NCBI GenBank assembly: GCA_937880125.1
Contig: CALFLU010000035.1
Span: 1 to 20,849 of the forward strand
DNA: 20,849 nt
DNA from: an uncultured Eubacteriaceae bacterium
Lineage (GTDB): Bacteria > Bacillota > Clostridia > Eubacteriales > UBA1433
Direction of reading: 5' to 3'
This document shows, in pieces, positions 1 to 8,783 of this stretch (the stretch's first letter is position 1; every line of letters begins with the position of its first letter). Both the position numbers and the translations under genes were made by a program. The notes under the pieces were generated by a model. It saw nothing but the letters and a program-made list of their open reading frames with translations, did no database searches and was not told the origin of the DNA.

Positions 1-588
1 ATGCCGCCTTGCATCGGCATTAAATATGCGGTATTGATATTGCTCTGCGAAATAGAGGGCGAAATTCATGTTTTATTTGAGGTGCGCAGCAGAAGGCTCA
101 GTGCCAGCGCTCAGCCGGGGGATATTTCTCTGCCGGGCGGGTTGTGTGAGTGTGACGACATTGTGGGCGAAGCCTTGCGCGAGACAGAAGAAGAAGTGGG
201 CATAGACAGCGATCAAATAGAAATATTGGGCCAGATGAATCCCGTGACAACCGGATACGGGCGAAACGTGATTCCTGTGGTGGGCTATATTCACCAATTT
301 GATACAGGTACGTTAAAGCTCAATCAAAACGAAGTGGAAGAGGTGTTTTTTGTTCCGCTGTCGTTTTTTCTCACGGCAAAGCCCGAACGCCACGTAATTT
401 GTTATGACGTGGTTTTCAACGATGAGTTTCCCTTTGAGCGCATTGAAAACGGACGAAACTATCACTGGAAGCAACGAAGAGAAGAAGTGTTGTTCTATAT
501 TTATGAAGACTATAACATTTGGGGACTGACGGCAAAAATCATGGAGACATTTGTCAATGTACTTGAAGCAAACGAGGTAAAAGAATGA
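1..588 (+). CDS. Nudix hydrolase, CoA-pyrophosphatase-like (5' end possibly outside window)
   Basis: Probable Nudix pyrophosphohydrolase of the NudL/YeaB type, which in characterised members splits CoA and its derivatives into phosphopantetheine and 3',5'-ADP. Seen: the family segment RSRRL...QPGDISLPGG (residues 29-47) leads into a Nudix box at residues 46-68 (GGLCECD...RETEEEVGI). The usual first Glu of GX5E is Asp52; the catalytic REtEEEvG core is intact. The C-terminal IWGLTAKI is also typical of this family. The reading frame is already open at base 1, and the protein has fewer residues before the first beta strand than relatives, so the true start may lie upstream and the annotated start is provisional. 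The stop overlaps the pheS ATG (ATGA), suggesting translational coupling. Substrate is inferred from the family; another nucleoside diphosphate derivative is possible. Confidence 0.8.
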   Translation: MPPCIGIKYAVLILLCEIEGEIHVLFEVRSRRLSASAQPGDISLPGGLCECDDIVGEALRETEEEVGIDSDQIEILGQMNPVTTGYGRNVIPVVGYIHQFDTGTLKLNQNEVEEVFFVPLSFFLTAKPERHVICYDVVFNDEFPFERIENGRNYHWKQRREEVLFYIYEDYNIWGLTAKIMETFVNVLEANEVKE

Positions 589-1632
589 AAGAAATATTGG
601 AAAAACTGAAATCGGAAGCCATTGAAAAAATTGAAAATGCGACGCAAATAAACCAATTGGAAGAAGTGCGCATTCGCATGCTCGGCAAAAAAGGCGCGCT
701 GACGGAAATGCTGCGTTCCATGGGAAAATTGAGTGCAGAAGAGCGACCCCTTGTGGGCAAGTCGGTAAACGAAGTCAAGGTATTGATCGAAAAAGAATTG
801 AGCGATAAAAAACAGATGCTGGAAGAAAAAGCGCTCATGGACAGATTGGGCAGCGAATCCATCGACATTACACTGCCCGGCAAAAAGCCCGAGAGCGGAA
901 CACTGCACCCGATTACAAAAACGACCCTTGAAATTCAGGAGATTTTTGCATCCATCGGATTTTCGGTGGCCGAAGGGCCGGAAATTGACTTTGCCAAATA
1001 CAATTTTGACTATTTAAACACCCCCGAAAACCACCCCTCAAGGGGTATGAACGACACGTTTTATATTTCGGAGGATGTGTTATTGCGCACGCAGACCTCG
1101 CCGGTGCAAATTCGCACGATGCTTCAAAACAAACCGCCGATAAAAATTATTTCGCCGGGTAAAGTTTACAGAAAAGACGAGATAGATGCCACACATTCGC
1201 CGCTGTTTAATCAAATGGAGGGACTGATTGTGGACAAGGGCATCACGATGAGTGATTTAAAGGGAAGCTTGGAATATTTTGCCAGAAGTTTGTTTGGCAA
1301 AGACACGAAGACAAAATTCAGACATCATCAGTTCTACTTTACGGAGCCGGGAGCGGAGATGGACGCCACTTGCCCCAAATGCGGCGGCAAGGGATGCAGG
1401 GTGTGCTCCAACACGGGCTGGATCGAAATTTTGGGCTGCGGCATGGTGCACCCCCGCGTGCAGTCGATGTGCGGGATAGACCCCGAGGAATACAGCGGTT
1501 TTGCTTTCGGCCTGGGGCTATGCCTTTGGCATGGGCATTGACAGAATTGCGATGATCAAATACGGGCTCGAAGATTTGCGGCTGATTTATGACAATGACA
1601 AAATGTTTTTGGGACAATTTATCGGGAGGTAG
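585..1632 (+). CDS. pheS: Phenylalanyl-tRNA synthetase alpha subunit, interrupted by a frameshift in motif 3
   Basis: Catalytic alpha subunit of the (alpha-beta)2 enzyme that charges tRNA-Phe. The N-terminal coiled-coil arm (about residues 1-90) and the class II aminoacyl-tRNA synthetase core follow the family closely, including GTLHPIT, FAEGPEID-like VAEGPEID, the TSPVQIRTM segment (motif 2 region) and EPGAEMDATCPKCGGKGC. In frame, the protein reads to SGFAFGLG and then runs into LCLWHGH and a stop at 1539-1541 (318 residues). The expected ending YAFGMGIDRIAMIKYG...GQFIGR is present in the +1 frame from 1519 to the TAG at 1630-1632. Removing 19 nt (1499-1517) restores one 342-residue protein of normal length. 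As read, the product lacks the motif 3 arginine and would be inactive, so assembly error or a recent mutation is more likely than a working form. The RBS for pheT lies in the last codons, supporting the longer gene. Confidence 0.93.
1497..1536 (+). repeat. Diverged tandem duplication of the pheS motif 3 codons
   Basis: Two seven-codon units lie in tandem with a 19-nt offset: 1497-1517 encodes GFAFGLG in the main pheS frame and 1516-1536 encodes GYAFGMG in the +1 frame. They differ at 6 of 21 bases, and every change is synonymous or conservative (Phe/Tyr, Leu/Met). Simple slippage would give identical copies, so the pair looks like a join between two homologous pheS alleles or a miscorrected assembly. 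Confidence 0.85.
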
Positions 1633-1638
1633 ACAAAG

Positions 1639-4020
1639 ATGATTGTATCGATGAAATGGCTAAGCGAATATGTGGACATTACTTGTCCTGTTGAAGAATA
1701 TGCAGAGAGAATGAACCTGACAGGCAACAACGTGGAGGGCATCAGCAAAAACACTGCGGTGGACGGCCCTGTCGTGGTCGGAAAAATCATCCGAAAGACA
1801 AAGCATCCCGATGCGGACAAGTTGAGCGTGTATCAGGTGGATATCGGAGAAGGTAAGACGGAGACGGTTATCAGTGCTGCTACGAACATCAAAGAAGGCG
1901 ACATCATTCCGCTGGCGCTTGCGGGCACCGTTTTGCAGGGCAAAAAAATCGAAAGCACAGTGTTTCGCGGCATAGAATCAAAGGCGATGATGTGCTCGGG
2001 CGAAGAGTTGGGGCTGGATGCATCGGTGTTGCCCAAAAATTCCGAGAGCGGCATTTACATTTTTTCCGAACCCCTTGCCTTGGGCGAAGATGCACTCAAG
2101 CACCTGGGGTTGGATGATGTGGTCATTGATTTTGAAATCACAAACAATCGACCCGACTGCCAGTCGATGATAGGCATTGCCAGAGAGTCCGCTGCCGCTT
2201 TTTATACCAACGCCTTTGTTCCTGAGGCAACGGTTGAAGAAAGCAGCAATGCTATAGAGAAATATTTATCCATAAAAATATCGGACCCCGACTTGTGCTA
2301 TCGCTATGTGGCACGAATGATGAAAGTAAAAAAAATCGAGCCCAGTCCGCTGTGGATGCAAAGAAAGCTGATGGCGGGGGGCATGCGTCCCATTAACAAT
2401 ATTGTCGATGTGACAAACTATATTTTGCTTGAAGTGGGGCAGCCGCTGCACGCCTTTGACTATAAGATGATCGAAGGAAAAACAATCGATGTGCGCCGTG
2501 CAAAAGAAGGCGAAAAAATTACGACGTTGGACGGCGAGAAGCGTGAGACGCGCGAAAATCTGCTTTTGATAGCCGATGCAAACAAGGGCGTGGGTATTGC
2601 GGGGATCATGGGGGGACAAAACTCGGAAATCACCGATGAAACGGAAATGATTGTGCTGGAATCAGCGGCCTTTGATGCGACCAATATTCGAAAATCCGCA
2701 TTTGATATGGAGATGAATACAGACGCGGCAGCACTGTTTGCCAAAGGCGTCAACCCGCATTTTTGCGATTATGCCGCTGACAGAGCAGCAAGGCTGCTGA
2801 TGGAAATCGGCGCAGCGGAGTTGATTGAAGGCGTGATTGATATTTATCCCAATCCTGTGGGCGTCAAAAAACTCACGGTGGACACAGCGTGGATCAATTC
2901 ATTTTTGGGAATGAATCTTTCGGTGGAAGAGATGGTGCGTTCGCTGAAAAGTTTGGAGATGGATGTGGTGCTTGCCAAGGGCGATAGGCTCGAGATTATA
3001 CCGCCGCTTTATCGAACAGACATCAACATCAAAGAAGATATTGCAGAAGAAGTGGTGCGCATTTACGGTTACGAAAAAATTCCTTCAACCCTCAACAGCG
3101 CCTCTTCTTATGTGAGCCCCAAAAACGAACGCTATGCATTTAAAACGCGCATTCGCAGTCTGCTGGCTTCACTGGGTGGCTATGAAGTGTTGACCTATAC
3201 CTTTACATCCTATGACAAATTAAAGGCCTTTGAAGAACATATCGACCAAGAAGATATTGTGCAAATTATCAATCCTCTTGGGGAAGCCACCTCCTATATG
3301 CGCAACAGCTTGGCCTTTAGCCTGTTGGAGGTGGTGGGTGCCAATATCGCAAAGAAAAACATGAAGGGGATCTTTTTTGAAGCGGGCAACATCTTCATTA
3401 AAGAAAAAGACGCCGAAGGCTTGCCGGTTCAGCAGGAAAAAGTGGCGATAGCCACCTATGGCGGCTATGACTTTTATGATATCAAGGGCATTGTTGAAAG
3501 TGTGTTGGAGCAAGTGGGCATTGCAGGGGCAGACTATAGGCGTGCGGATTTGAGCTATTTGCACCAAGGCATCAGCGCCGAAGTATGGTTGGGCGAAAAG
3601 ATGTTGGGCTATATCGGGCAGGTGCACCCCGCAATTGCGCAAAAATTCGGCATTGCCGAAAACGTGCTGATTGCCGAGATGGACTTGTCACTGTTGTATG
3701 CGTGTGCCGACATGCGCTTTGTCTATCAGCCTCTGGCAAAATATCCTTCTTTGCTCAGAGACATGGCCGTAGTGGTCTCTTCCGAAGTTTTAAGCGGAGA
3801 TATTGTTGCGGCAATTAAAGAGGCAGGGGGGCCGCTGCTGAAAAAAGTGGAGCTGTTTGACGTTTATGAGGGACAACAAATTCAGGCGGGGCACAAATCC
3901 TTGGCCTATTCGCTTTTTTTCAGCTCACCTGAGCGAACGCTCAATGATGCGGAAGCCGACGAGGCATTCTACGGCATTGTTCAAACATTGCAAGAGCGCT
4001 TTGGCGCCAAGCTGCGCTGA
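1639..4020 (+). CDS. pheT: Phenylalanyl-tRNA synthetase beta subunit
   Basis: Beta subunit of phenylalanyl-tRNA synthetase, which binds tRNA-Phe and edits mischarged tyrosine in the cytoplasmic tetramer. At 793 residues it has the usual bacterial length. Seen in order: N-terminal MKWLSEYVDI; an EMAP-II/OB tRNA-binding domain at about 44-150 (VGKI...HPDADKL...CSGEELGL); the B3/B4 editing region at about 215-385 (RPINNIVDVTNY, GQPLHAFD); B5 at about 405-475; the catalytic-like core; and a C-terminal anticodon-binding FDX-ACB domain from about 695 (KYPSLLRDMAVVV...KSLAYSLFF). A GGGAGG ribosome binding site at 1624-1629 sits inside the last codons of pheS, 9 nt before the ATG. MKW at residue 5 is an alternative start. 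pheT is intact although pheS upstream is frameshifted. Confidence 0.97.
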   Translation: MIVSMKWLSEYVDITCPVEEYAERMNLTGNNVEGISKNTAVDGPVVVGKIIRKTKHPDADKLSVYQVDIGEGKTETVISAATNIKEGDIIPLALAGTVLQGKKIESTVFRGIESKAMMCSGEELGLDASVLPKNSESGIYIFSEPLALGEDALKHLGLDDVVIDFEITNNRPDCQSMIGIARESAAAFYTNAFVPEATVEESSNAIEKYLSIKISDPDLCYRYVARMMKVKKIEPSPLWMQRKLMAGGMRPINNIVDVTNYILLEVGQPLHAFDYKMIEGKTIDVRRAKEGEKITTLDGEKRETRENLLLIADANKGVGIAGIMGGQNSEITDETEMIVLESAAFDATNIRKSAFDMEMNTDAAALFAKGVNPHFCDYAADRAARLLMEIGAAELIEGVIDIYPNPVGVKKLTVDTAWINSFLGMNLSVEEMVRSLKSLEMDVVLAKGDRLEIIPPLYRTDINIKEDIAEEVVRIYGYEKIPSTLNSASSYVSPKNERYAFKTRIRSLLASLGGYEVLTYTFTSYDKLKAFEEHIDQEDIVQIINPLGEATSYMRNSLAFSLLEVVGANIAKKNMKGIFFEAGNIFIKEKDAEGLPVQQEKVAIATYGGYDFYDIKGIVESVLEQVGIAGADYRRADLSYLHQGISAEVWLGEKMLGYIGQVHPAIAQKFGIAENVLIAEMDLSLLYACADMRFVYQPLAKYPSLLRDMAVVVSSEVLSGDIVAAIKEAGGPLLKKVELFDVYEGQQIQAGHKSLAYSLFFSSPERTLNDAEADEAFYGIVQTLQERFGAKLR

Positions 4021-4050
4021 GAAAGCAGCAAAGAGAGAAAGGGAAAATTT

Positions 4051-4791
4051 GTGAGAATCAATCGATATTTGGCGCAGTGCGCGCTGGCGTCCAGGCGAAA
4101 ATGCGAAGAATATATTTTGCAAGGGCGTGTAAAAGCCAACGGCAAAGTCATTACGTCGCTGTCCTATGATGTTCGAGAAAGCGACATCATCACCGTTGAT
4201 GATAAAATATACAGACCCGCCGCAAAAAAGGTATACTTAATGCTCAATAAGCCCAAAGGATACATCACCACGCGGCAAGACGAAAAAGGCCGCAAAACGG
4301 TCATGGATTTTTTAGATAAAAAATATCTGCGCATGGGGGTTTTTCCTGTGGGCAGGTTGGACTATAACACCGAGGGGTTGCTTCTGTTTACCAATGACGG
4401 AGACTTTGCCTACAAAATCATGCATCCGAAGTATGAAAGCGAAAAAGAGTATCGTTTGACTGTAGCGGGCGGTGTGGATCAATCTGCGCTGCAAAAGTTG
4501 AAGGCGCCTGTGGAAATAGACGGCAAAATGACCCAAGGGGCGGTGGTGAAAATACTCGCCGCCTCAGCGGAGTCGACAGAGTTGTCGGTAAAGCTCAAGG
4601 AGGGTAAAAACAGGCAAATTCGCCGAATGTGCGAGGCGGCCGGCCTGGAGGTGGAGCGTTTGATGCGGGTGTCTTTGGGCGGTGTGAAGATGAAAGGACT
4701 GCGCCGCGGTGCCGTGCGGGAATTGAGCGATGAAGAAATTGCCCAACTGTCAAATGAGCAAAAGGTGCTCAGGAAAAAAAAGAGGCCATAG
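4051..4791 (+). CDS. rluB: rRNA pseudouridine synthase, RsuA/RluB family
   Basis: Pseudouridine synthase that isomerises a specific uridine in ribosomal RNA; the B. subtilis and E. coli RluB enzymes act on 23S rRNA helix 80. Seen: an N-terminal S4 RNA-binding domain (residues 1-60, RINRYLAQCALASRRKCEE), LNKPKGYITT at 65-74, and the catalytic motif GRLDYNTEGLLLFTNDGD at 101-118 with Asp104 as the presumed nucleophile. The late motif GKNRQIRRMCEA at 185-196 is also typical. The start is a GTG preceded by a purine-rich stretch (GAAAGGG). It lies 30 nt after pheT, probably in the same transcript, and ends in a very basic tail. RluB is favoured over RluE/RsuA by length and organism, but site specificity cannot be read from sequence. 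Confidence 0.9.
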   Translation: MRINRYLAQCALASRRKCEEYILQGRVKANGKVITSLSYDVRESDIITVDDKIYRPAAKKVYLMLNKPKGYITTRQDEKGRKTVMDFLDKKYLRMGVFPVGRLDYNTEGLLLFTNDGDFAYKIMHPKYESEKEYRLTVAGGVDQSALQKLKAPVEIDGKMTQGAVVKILAASAESTELSVKLKEGKNRQIRRMCEAAGLEVERLMRVSLGGVKMKGLRRGAVRELSDEEIAQLSNEQKVLRKKKRP

Positions 4792-4792
4792 A

Positions 4793-5236
4793 ATGATTTT
4801 TATTAAAAAAACGGATATAAAAAATGTTTCGGACGAATTGCGCAACAGCGGCTTTGTGCCAAATGAAAGGGCAGAGGCCTTTATCTTGGCAAATGAAGAG
4901 GCACTGCAGGCAATTTGTGTGTATGAGGTGAAAAAACAATATATTCTGATACAAAAAATAGTGTGCCCGTCACAAAAGCCCGTATATATCGATGCCGTTG
5001 TGCGCGCGCTGTTGTCGAGCAAGCTGGATGAAGGCTATATTTATGCCCTTATTTCGCAGGCAGAGCAAGGTGTTGTCAAAGATACGCTGATGACCATGAC
5101 AAATTTTCAGCCGATGACGGCGGAGCAAGACTATATGGTGGGGATATTGTTTGACAAAAACGATGTCACGGCGCACAGTTTGTATGCCGATATTTTTAAA
5201 TTGTTTATGCATCACAAATGCAGTGCAAAAGAATGA
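4793..5236 (+). CDS. Unrecognised 147-residue protein between rluB and mnmM
   Basis: I do not recognise this family. The protein is a compact soluble 147 residues with no signal peptide, no membrane segment and no cysteine pairs suggesting metal binding. Predicted alternating strands and helices (ICVYEVKKQYILIQKIV, then a helix around DAVVRALLSSKLDEG) give it a faint GNAT-like look, but no acetyl-CoA loop can be identified. The ATG at 4793 is chosen over an in-frame ATG 63 nt upstream because AGAGG lies 8 nt before it and it starts 2 nt after the rluB stop. Its own stop overlaps the mnmM start as ATGA. The tight packing between two RNA-modification genes suggests a related role, which is inference from position only. 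Confidence 0.8.
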   Translation: MIFIKKTDIKNVSDELRNSGFVPNERAEAFILANEEALQAICVYEVKKQYILIQKIVCPSQKPVYIDAVVRALLSSKLDEGYIYALISQAEQGVVKDTLMTMTNFQPMTAEQDYMVGILFDKNDVTAHSLYADIFKLFMHHKCSAKE

Positions 5237-5811
5237 ATTTGAGCATTACGGATATGGCGCAGCTGTATTTGGGGCAGCTGACAAACGGCAGCGGGGTGTA
5301 TGTGGATGCCACGCTGGGCAACGGCTATGACACGCTTTTTCTCGCAAAGAGGCTGTGCGGAGGAGAAATTTTTGCCTTTGATGTTGCGCCGCAGGCGTTT
5401 TTAAAAGCAAAGGCGCTTCTTTGCAAGCACGAAACAGATCTGCAAAACATACACTTCATTGAGGACAGCCACGAAAACATTGCGGCCTATATCGGCGAAA
5501 AAACCATTGCCGGTGCGATGTTTAATTTGGGATACTTGCCGGGAAGCGATAAAAAACACAAAACACAGGGGCCAAGTACCCTGCGTGCATTGGACGGCGT
5601 GTTGGCTGCCTTGGCACCGGGCGGTGTGGTGAGCATATGTGCCTATGTCGGTCATGACGACGGCGAAGAAGATAAAATTGTAGAACAATATCTCAGCAAC
5701 CTCAGCGTAAAAAAATATGAAGTGAGTAAAATAACGGCAATGGGCAGAAGAAGTTCTCCGAATTTGTATATTATCATTAAAACGGGGCAAAAAGGTGAGT
5801 GCGGTGTATGA
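5233..5811 (+). CDS. mnmM: MnmM/YtqB-type tRNA wobble-uridine methyltransferase
   Basis: SAM-dependent methyltransferase of the YtqB family. Bacillus YtqB, now called MnmM, methylates 5-aminomethyl-2-thiouridine to mnm5s2U at tRNA position 34, the job done by the MnmC methyltransferase domain in E. coli. Seen: SAM-binding motif I VDATLGNGYDT at residues 24-34, acidic end of strand 2 at AFDVAPQA, and the family hallmark FNLGYLPGSDK at 97-107 followed by a Thr-rich segment. The C-terminal SPNLYIIIK is also characteristic. An in-frame ATG at 5218 would add five residues; 5233 is preferred because it forms an ATGA junction with the preceding stop. It overlaps the next gene by 17 nt. Family assignment is firm; the exact tRNA reaction is transferred from Bacillus. 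Confidence 0.85.
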   Translation: MNLSITDMAQLYLGQLTNGSGVYVDATLGNGYDTLFLAKRLCGGEIFAFDVAPQAFLKAKALLCKHETDLQNIHFIEDSHENIAAYIGEKTIAGAMFNLGYLPGSDKKHKTQGPSTLRALDGVLAALAPGGVVSICAYVGHDDGEEDKIVEQYLSNLSVKKYEVSKITAMGRRSSPNLYIIIKTGQKGECGV

Positions 5812-7045
5812 TGTAATTGTATTGGGCGGCGGAGCGGCAGGCATGATGGGGGCGGTAGTCGCGGCGGAAAAAAACTGCAAAACGCTGTTGGTGGAGCAAA
5901 ACGAAAAGTTGGGAAAAAAACTCTACATAACAGGCAAAGGCCGCTGCAACATCACCAACGCCTGTGATGCGCCTAAGCTTATGGATGGCGTTGTCAGAAA
6001 CGGAAAGTTTTTATACAGCGCTTTTTCTGCATGGAACAACATGGATATGATTCGTTATCTCAACGAAAACGGCCTTGAGACCGTTATAGAACAAGGCGAC
6101 AGGGTGTTTCCCAAAAGCGGAAAATCCAGCGATGTCATTCGGTTTTTTCAACGCAAGTTGACGCAGCTGGGCGTGGAGATCATGCTGCAAACCCAAGTGA
6201 AGGATCTTTGGGTGCAAGAAGGCACAGTCAAAGGTGTGGTTTTATCCGATGGAAGAACGCTTTTATCAAAATGCGTTCTTTTGACCACCGGAGGCAAAAG
6301 CTATCCCCTTACGGGCAGCACGGGGGAGGGCTATCACATGGCAAAAAAGGCGGGGCACGGTATTGTATCTCCCTATGCTGCCTTGGTGGGTATGGTGGTC
6401 AAAAAAGAATCGCTCTTTGACTTGCAGGGGCTTTCGTTGAAAAATGTGGCGGTAAGCGCCTATGAAAAAAATAAAAAAATCGCATCCTCTTTCGGTGAAT
6501 TGCTGTTTACACACGACGGGCTCAGCGGACCGACGATACTCAATCTCAGTGCATCGATTTCAAATTACAGCGAAATTATGTTAAAATTAGATTTAAAGCC
6601 TGCGTTGAGTGCACAAAAACTTGAACGGCGCATTTTGCGCGATTTTGAAAAATTTATAAACAGCGATATGCACAACGCCTTAAGAGAGTTGTTGCCCGCC
6701 AGGCTCATTGACGCGGTGTTGACCGCGGCCGATATTGCCAGGGACAAAAAAGTGAATCAAATTACGGTGGAAGAAAGAAAAAGACTGATAGAGACGTTAA
6801 AACAAATGCCCTTTGCAATCGAAAAAAGCAAGGACTTTGATGAGGCCATTATCACCGGAGGGGGCGTTGCACTCAAGGACATTTCTTCTGCGACCATGGA
6901 GTCAAAAATCGTCAAGGGATTGTATTTTGCCGGCGAGGTAATGGATGTACATGCCGTAACGGGAGGATATAATTTGCAAATTGCCTTTTCCACCGCATAC
7001 CTTGCAGCTGTCAAAATGGCGCAAGCGCTTAATGGCAGCGGATAA
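5795..7045 (+). CDS. HI0933/YhiN-family FAD-dependent oxidoreductase
   Basis: Flavoprotein of the HI0933/BaiN-like family, 416 residues, the usual length. Seen: an N-terminal Rossmann dinucleotide fold with GGGAAG at residues 11-16 and the acidic LLVEQNEKLGKK (31-42), the family signature TGKGRCNITN (46-55), LTTGGKSYPLTGSTGEGY in the middle, and the C-terminal FAD-contact stretch GEVMDVHAVTGGYNLQ. The biochemical role is poorly defined: relatives are annotated as aminoacetone oxidase-like, BaiN bile-acid reductase-like or simply conserved flavoproteins. Start is GTG at 5795, inside the end of mnmM, pointing to coupled translation. In many Clostridia this gene sits directly before cmk; here cmk is about 8 kb away, so that linkage appears broken. 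Confidence 0.88.
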   Translation: MSAVYDVIVLGGGAAGMMGAVVAAEKNCKTLLVEQNEKLGKKLYITGKGRCNITNACDAPKLMDGVVRNGKFLYSAFSAWNNMDMIRYLNENGLETVIEQGDRVFPKSGKSSDVIRFFQRKLTQLGVEIMLQTQVKDLWVQEGTVKGVVLSDGRTLLSKCVLLTTGGKSYPLTGSTGEGYHMAKKAGHGIVSPYAALVGMVVKKESLFDLQGLSLKNVAVSAYEKNKKIASSFGELLFTHDGLSGPTILNLSASISNYSEIMLKLDLKPALSAQKLERRILRDFEKFINSDMHNALRELLPARLIDAVLTAADIARDKKVNQITVEERKRLIETLKQMPFAIEKSKDFDEAIITGGGVALKDISSATMESKIVKGLYFAGEVMDVHAVTGGYNLQIAFSTAYLAAVKMAQALNGSG

Positions 7046-7065
7046 TAAACCGAACGGAAAGAAAT

Positions 7066-8745
7066 ATGAACGCTGTAACAATTTTGGTGGTTTCGATTGC
7101 TGCGCTGCTTATCGGCTATGTGTTTTATGGCGGCTGGCTGGCGAAAAAATGGGGGGTAGACCCCCGCAAAAAAACACCTGCTGTAAGAAGCAACGACAAC
7201 GATGACTATGTGCCCACCGAGCGAGGAATTTTATTCGGGCACCATTTTTCGTCTATTGCGGGCGCCAGCCCCATCAGCGGACCGGTGCAGGCGGCCATTT
7301 TCGGCTGGATACCTGTGGTGCTGTGGATTGTGCTGGGCGGCATCTTTTTTGGTGCGGCGCAGGACTTTTCTTCTTTGTTTGCTTCCGTGCGCAGCAACGG
7401 CAAATCCCTTGTGGCCATTACCGAAAAAAATGTGGGAAAATACGGAAAGCAGCTGTTTTTGATTTTTGCGCTGTTTACGATGTTTTTTTTGATTGCTTCT
7501 TTTATTGACATTGTGGCTTCGGCCTTTGAGGGCTTTGCGCCGGACAAGAGCAAAATTGCCGCAAACGGATCCAGCGCCACGGCATCGATTCTTTTTATTG
7601 TGGCATCGCTGGTATTCGGTTTTGTAACCCATCGCACGAAATCCAATCCCGTGATATCGAGTTTGTTAGGAGTTGTGTTGATTGCCATATGCATTGGGTT
7701 GGGCATCTTTTTTCCGCTTTATTTTTCTAAAACCACGTGGATTGTCGTATTGCTGGTCTATATGTTTCTTGCTTCCATTACTCCGGTGTGGATATTGTTG
7801 CAACCGAGGGATTTTCTCAACGCGTTTTTGCTCTACGGCATGTGCGTTTTTGCGGTATTTGGAATATTTTACCAACATCCGCAAATGCAGCTGCCCGCCT
7901 TTAGCGGTTTTAATGTTGCAGGACAGACATTGTTTCCCGTCTTGTTTATCACAGTGACTTGCGGAGCAATATCGGGCTTTCACAGCTTAATATGCTCGGG
8001 CACGACCGCCAAGCAAATCAAAAGCGAAAAAGACATTAAGCTCATCGGTTTTGGCGGCATGATACTGGAAAGCATTATTGCCTTGGTGGTCATTGTGGTG
8101 GTGGGCATATTCTTTGATCAAACAAATGTCTATAAGGCGGTGCCGCCGGTGGTTTTTGCCAATGCAATGGTCAATATTTCTGAGGGACTCGGCATTGCCG
8201 CCGATGTGGTGTATACAATTATCATGTTGTCCATCTCCGCTTTGGCCTTTACGACGCTGGATACTTCCGCAAGGCTCGTGCGCTATTTGTTGCAGGAATA
8301 TTTTCAAGACATCCGCCGCCAATATCTCAAAGACAAATTGACAAACCCCTATGTGGCCACGGCGGTGACGGTGTTTGTCAGCGGTCTTTTGGCACTGGGC
8401 GGCTACAAAGCCATTTGGCCTCTGTTTGGCACGGTTAATCAGTTGCTCGCCGCACTGGCGCTGCTGACCGTGGCGGTATGGCTCGGGCGCATGGGCAAAA
8501 AATATCTGATGTTGATTGTTCCCATGGTGTTTATGCTGGGTGTGGCACTGTCGGCTTTGATGACGTTGCTTTATGGCAACATTGTTTCTTTGGTGGGCGG
8601 TTTCGGGACGTTTCTTAAAGAAGGCATACAAATTATTGCGATTATTGCGCTGATCTTTTTGGCGATCAATTTGATATTAGACTCCATACGTGCTTTGTGG
8701 GGATTTAGACGTGAACGAAAAATGATTGAAAATAAGTATAAATAA
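7066..8745 (+). CDS. cstA: CstA-family peptide/pyruvate transporter
   Basis: Integral membrane protein of the carbon-starvation CstA family. E. coli CstA takes up peptides and pyruvate under carbon limitation, and its paralogue BtsT is a pyruvate/H+ symporter. Seen: a first membrane helix at residues 3-22; the family signature GHHFSSIAGASPISGPVQAA at 58-77; GAAQDFSSLF at 97-106; then many hydrophobic segments through to about residue 545. At 559 residues it is the short form common in Gram-positives, against about 700 in E. coli. A GGAAAG ribosome binding site lies 6 nt before the ATG. It is 20 nt after the flavoprotein gene and 38 nt before a HAD phosphatase, so probably co-transcribed. Substrate (peptide versus pyruvate) cannot be decided; no regulatory site for a carbon regulator was recognised. 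Confidence 0.93.
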   Translation: MNAVTILVVSIAALLIGYVFYGGWLAKKWGVDPRKKTPAVRSNDNDDYVPTERGILFGHHFSSIAGASPISGPVQAAIFGWIPVVLWIVLGGIFFGAAQDFSSLFASVRSNGKSLVAITEKNVGKYGKQLFLIFALFTMFFLIASFIDIVASAFEGFAPDKSKIAANGSSATASILFIVASLVFGFVTHRTKSNPVISSLLGVVLIAICIGLGIFFPLYFSKTTWIVVLLVYMFLASITPVWILLQPRDFLNAFLLYGMCVFAVFGIFYQHPQMQLPAFSGFNVAGQTLFPVLFITVTCGAISGFHSLICSGTTAKQIKSEKDIKLIGFGGMILESIIALVVIVVVGIFFDQTNVYKAVPPVVFANAMVNISEGLGIAADVVYTIIMLSISALAFTTLDTSARLVRYLLQEYFQDIRRQYLKDKLTNPYVATAVTVFVSGLLALGGYKAIWPLFGTVNQLLAALALLTVAVWLGRMGKKYLMLIVPMVFMLGVALSALMTLLYGNIVSLVGGFGTFLKEGIQIIAIIALIFLAINLILDSIRALWGFRRERKMIENKYK

Positions 8746-8783
8746 AACGAAAAAAAGCAGAAAATACAAACAAGAGGTGAAAG

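Noticed and set aside
7987..8631. 214-codon minus-strand open frame opposite cstA
   Set aside because: Biased His/Gln/Arg composition mirrors the membrane-protein codons of cstA; no start signals.
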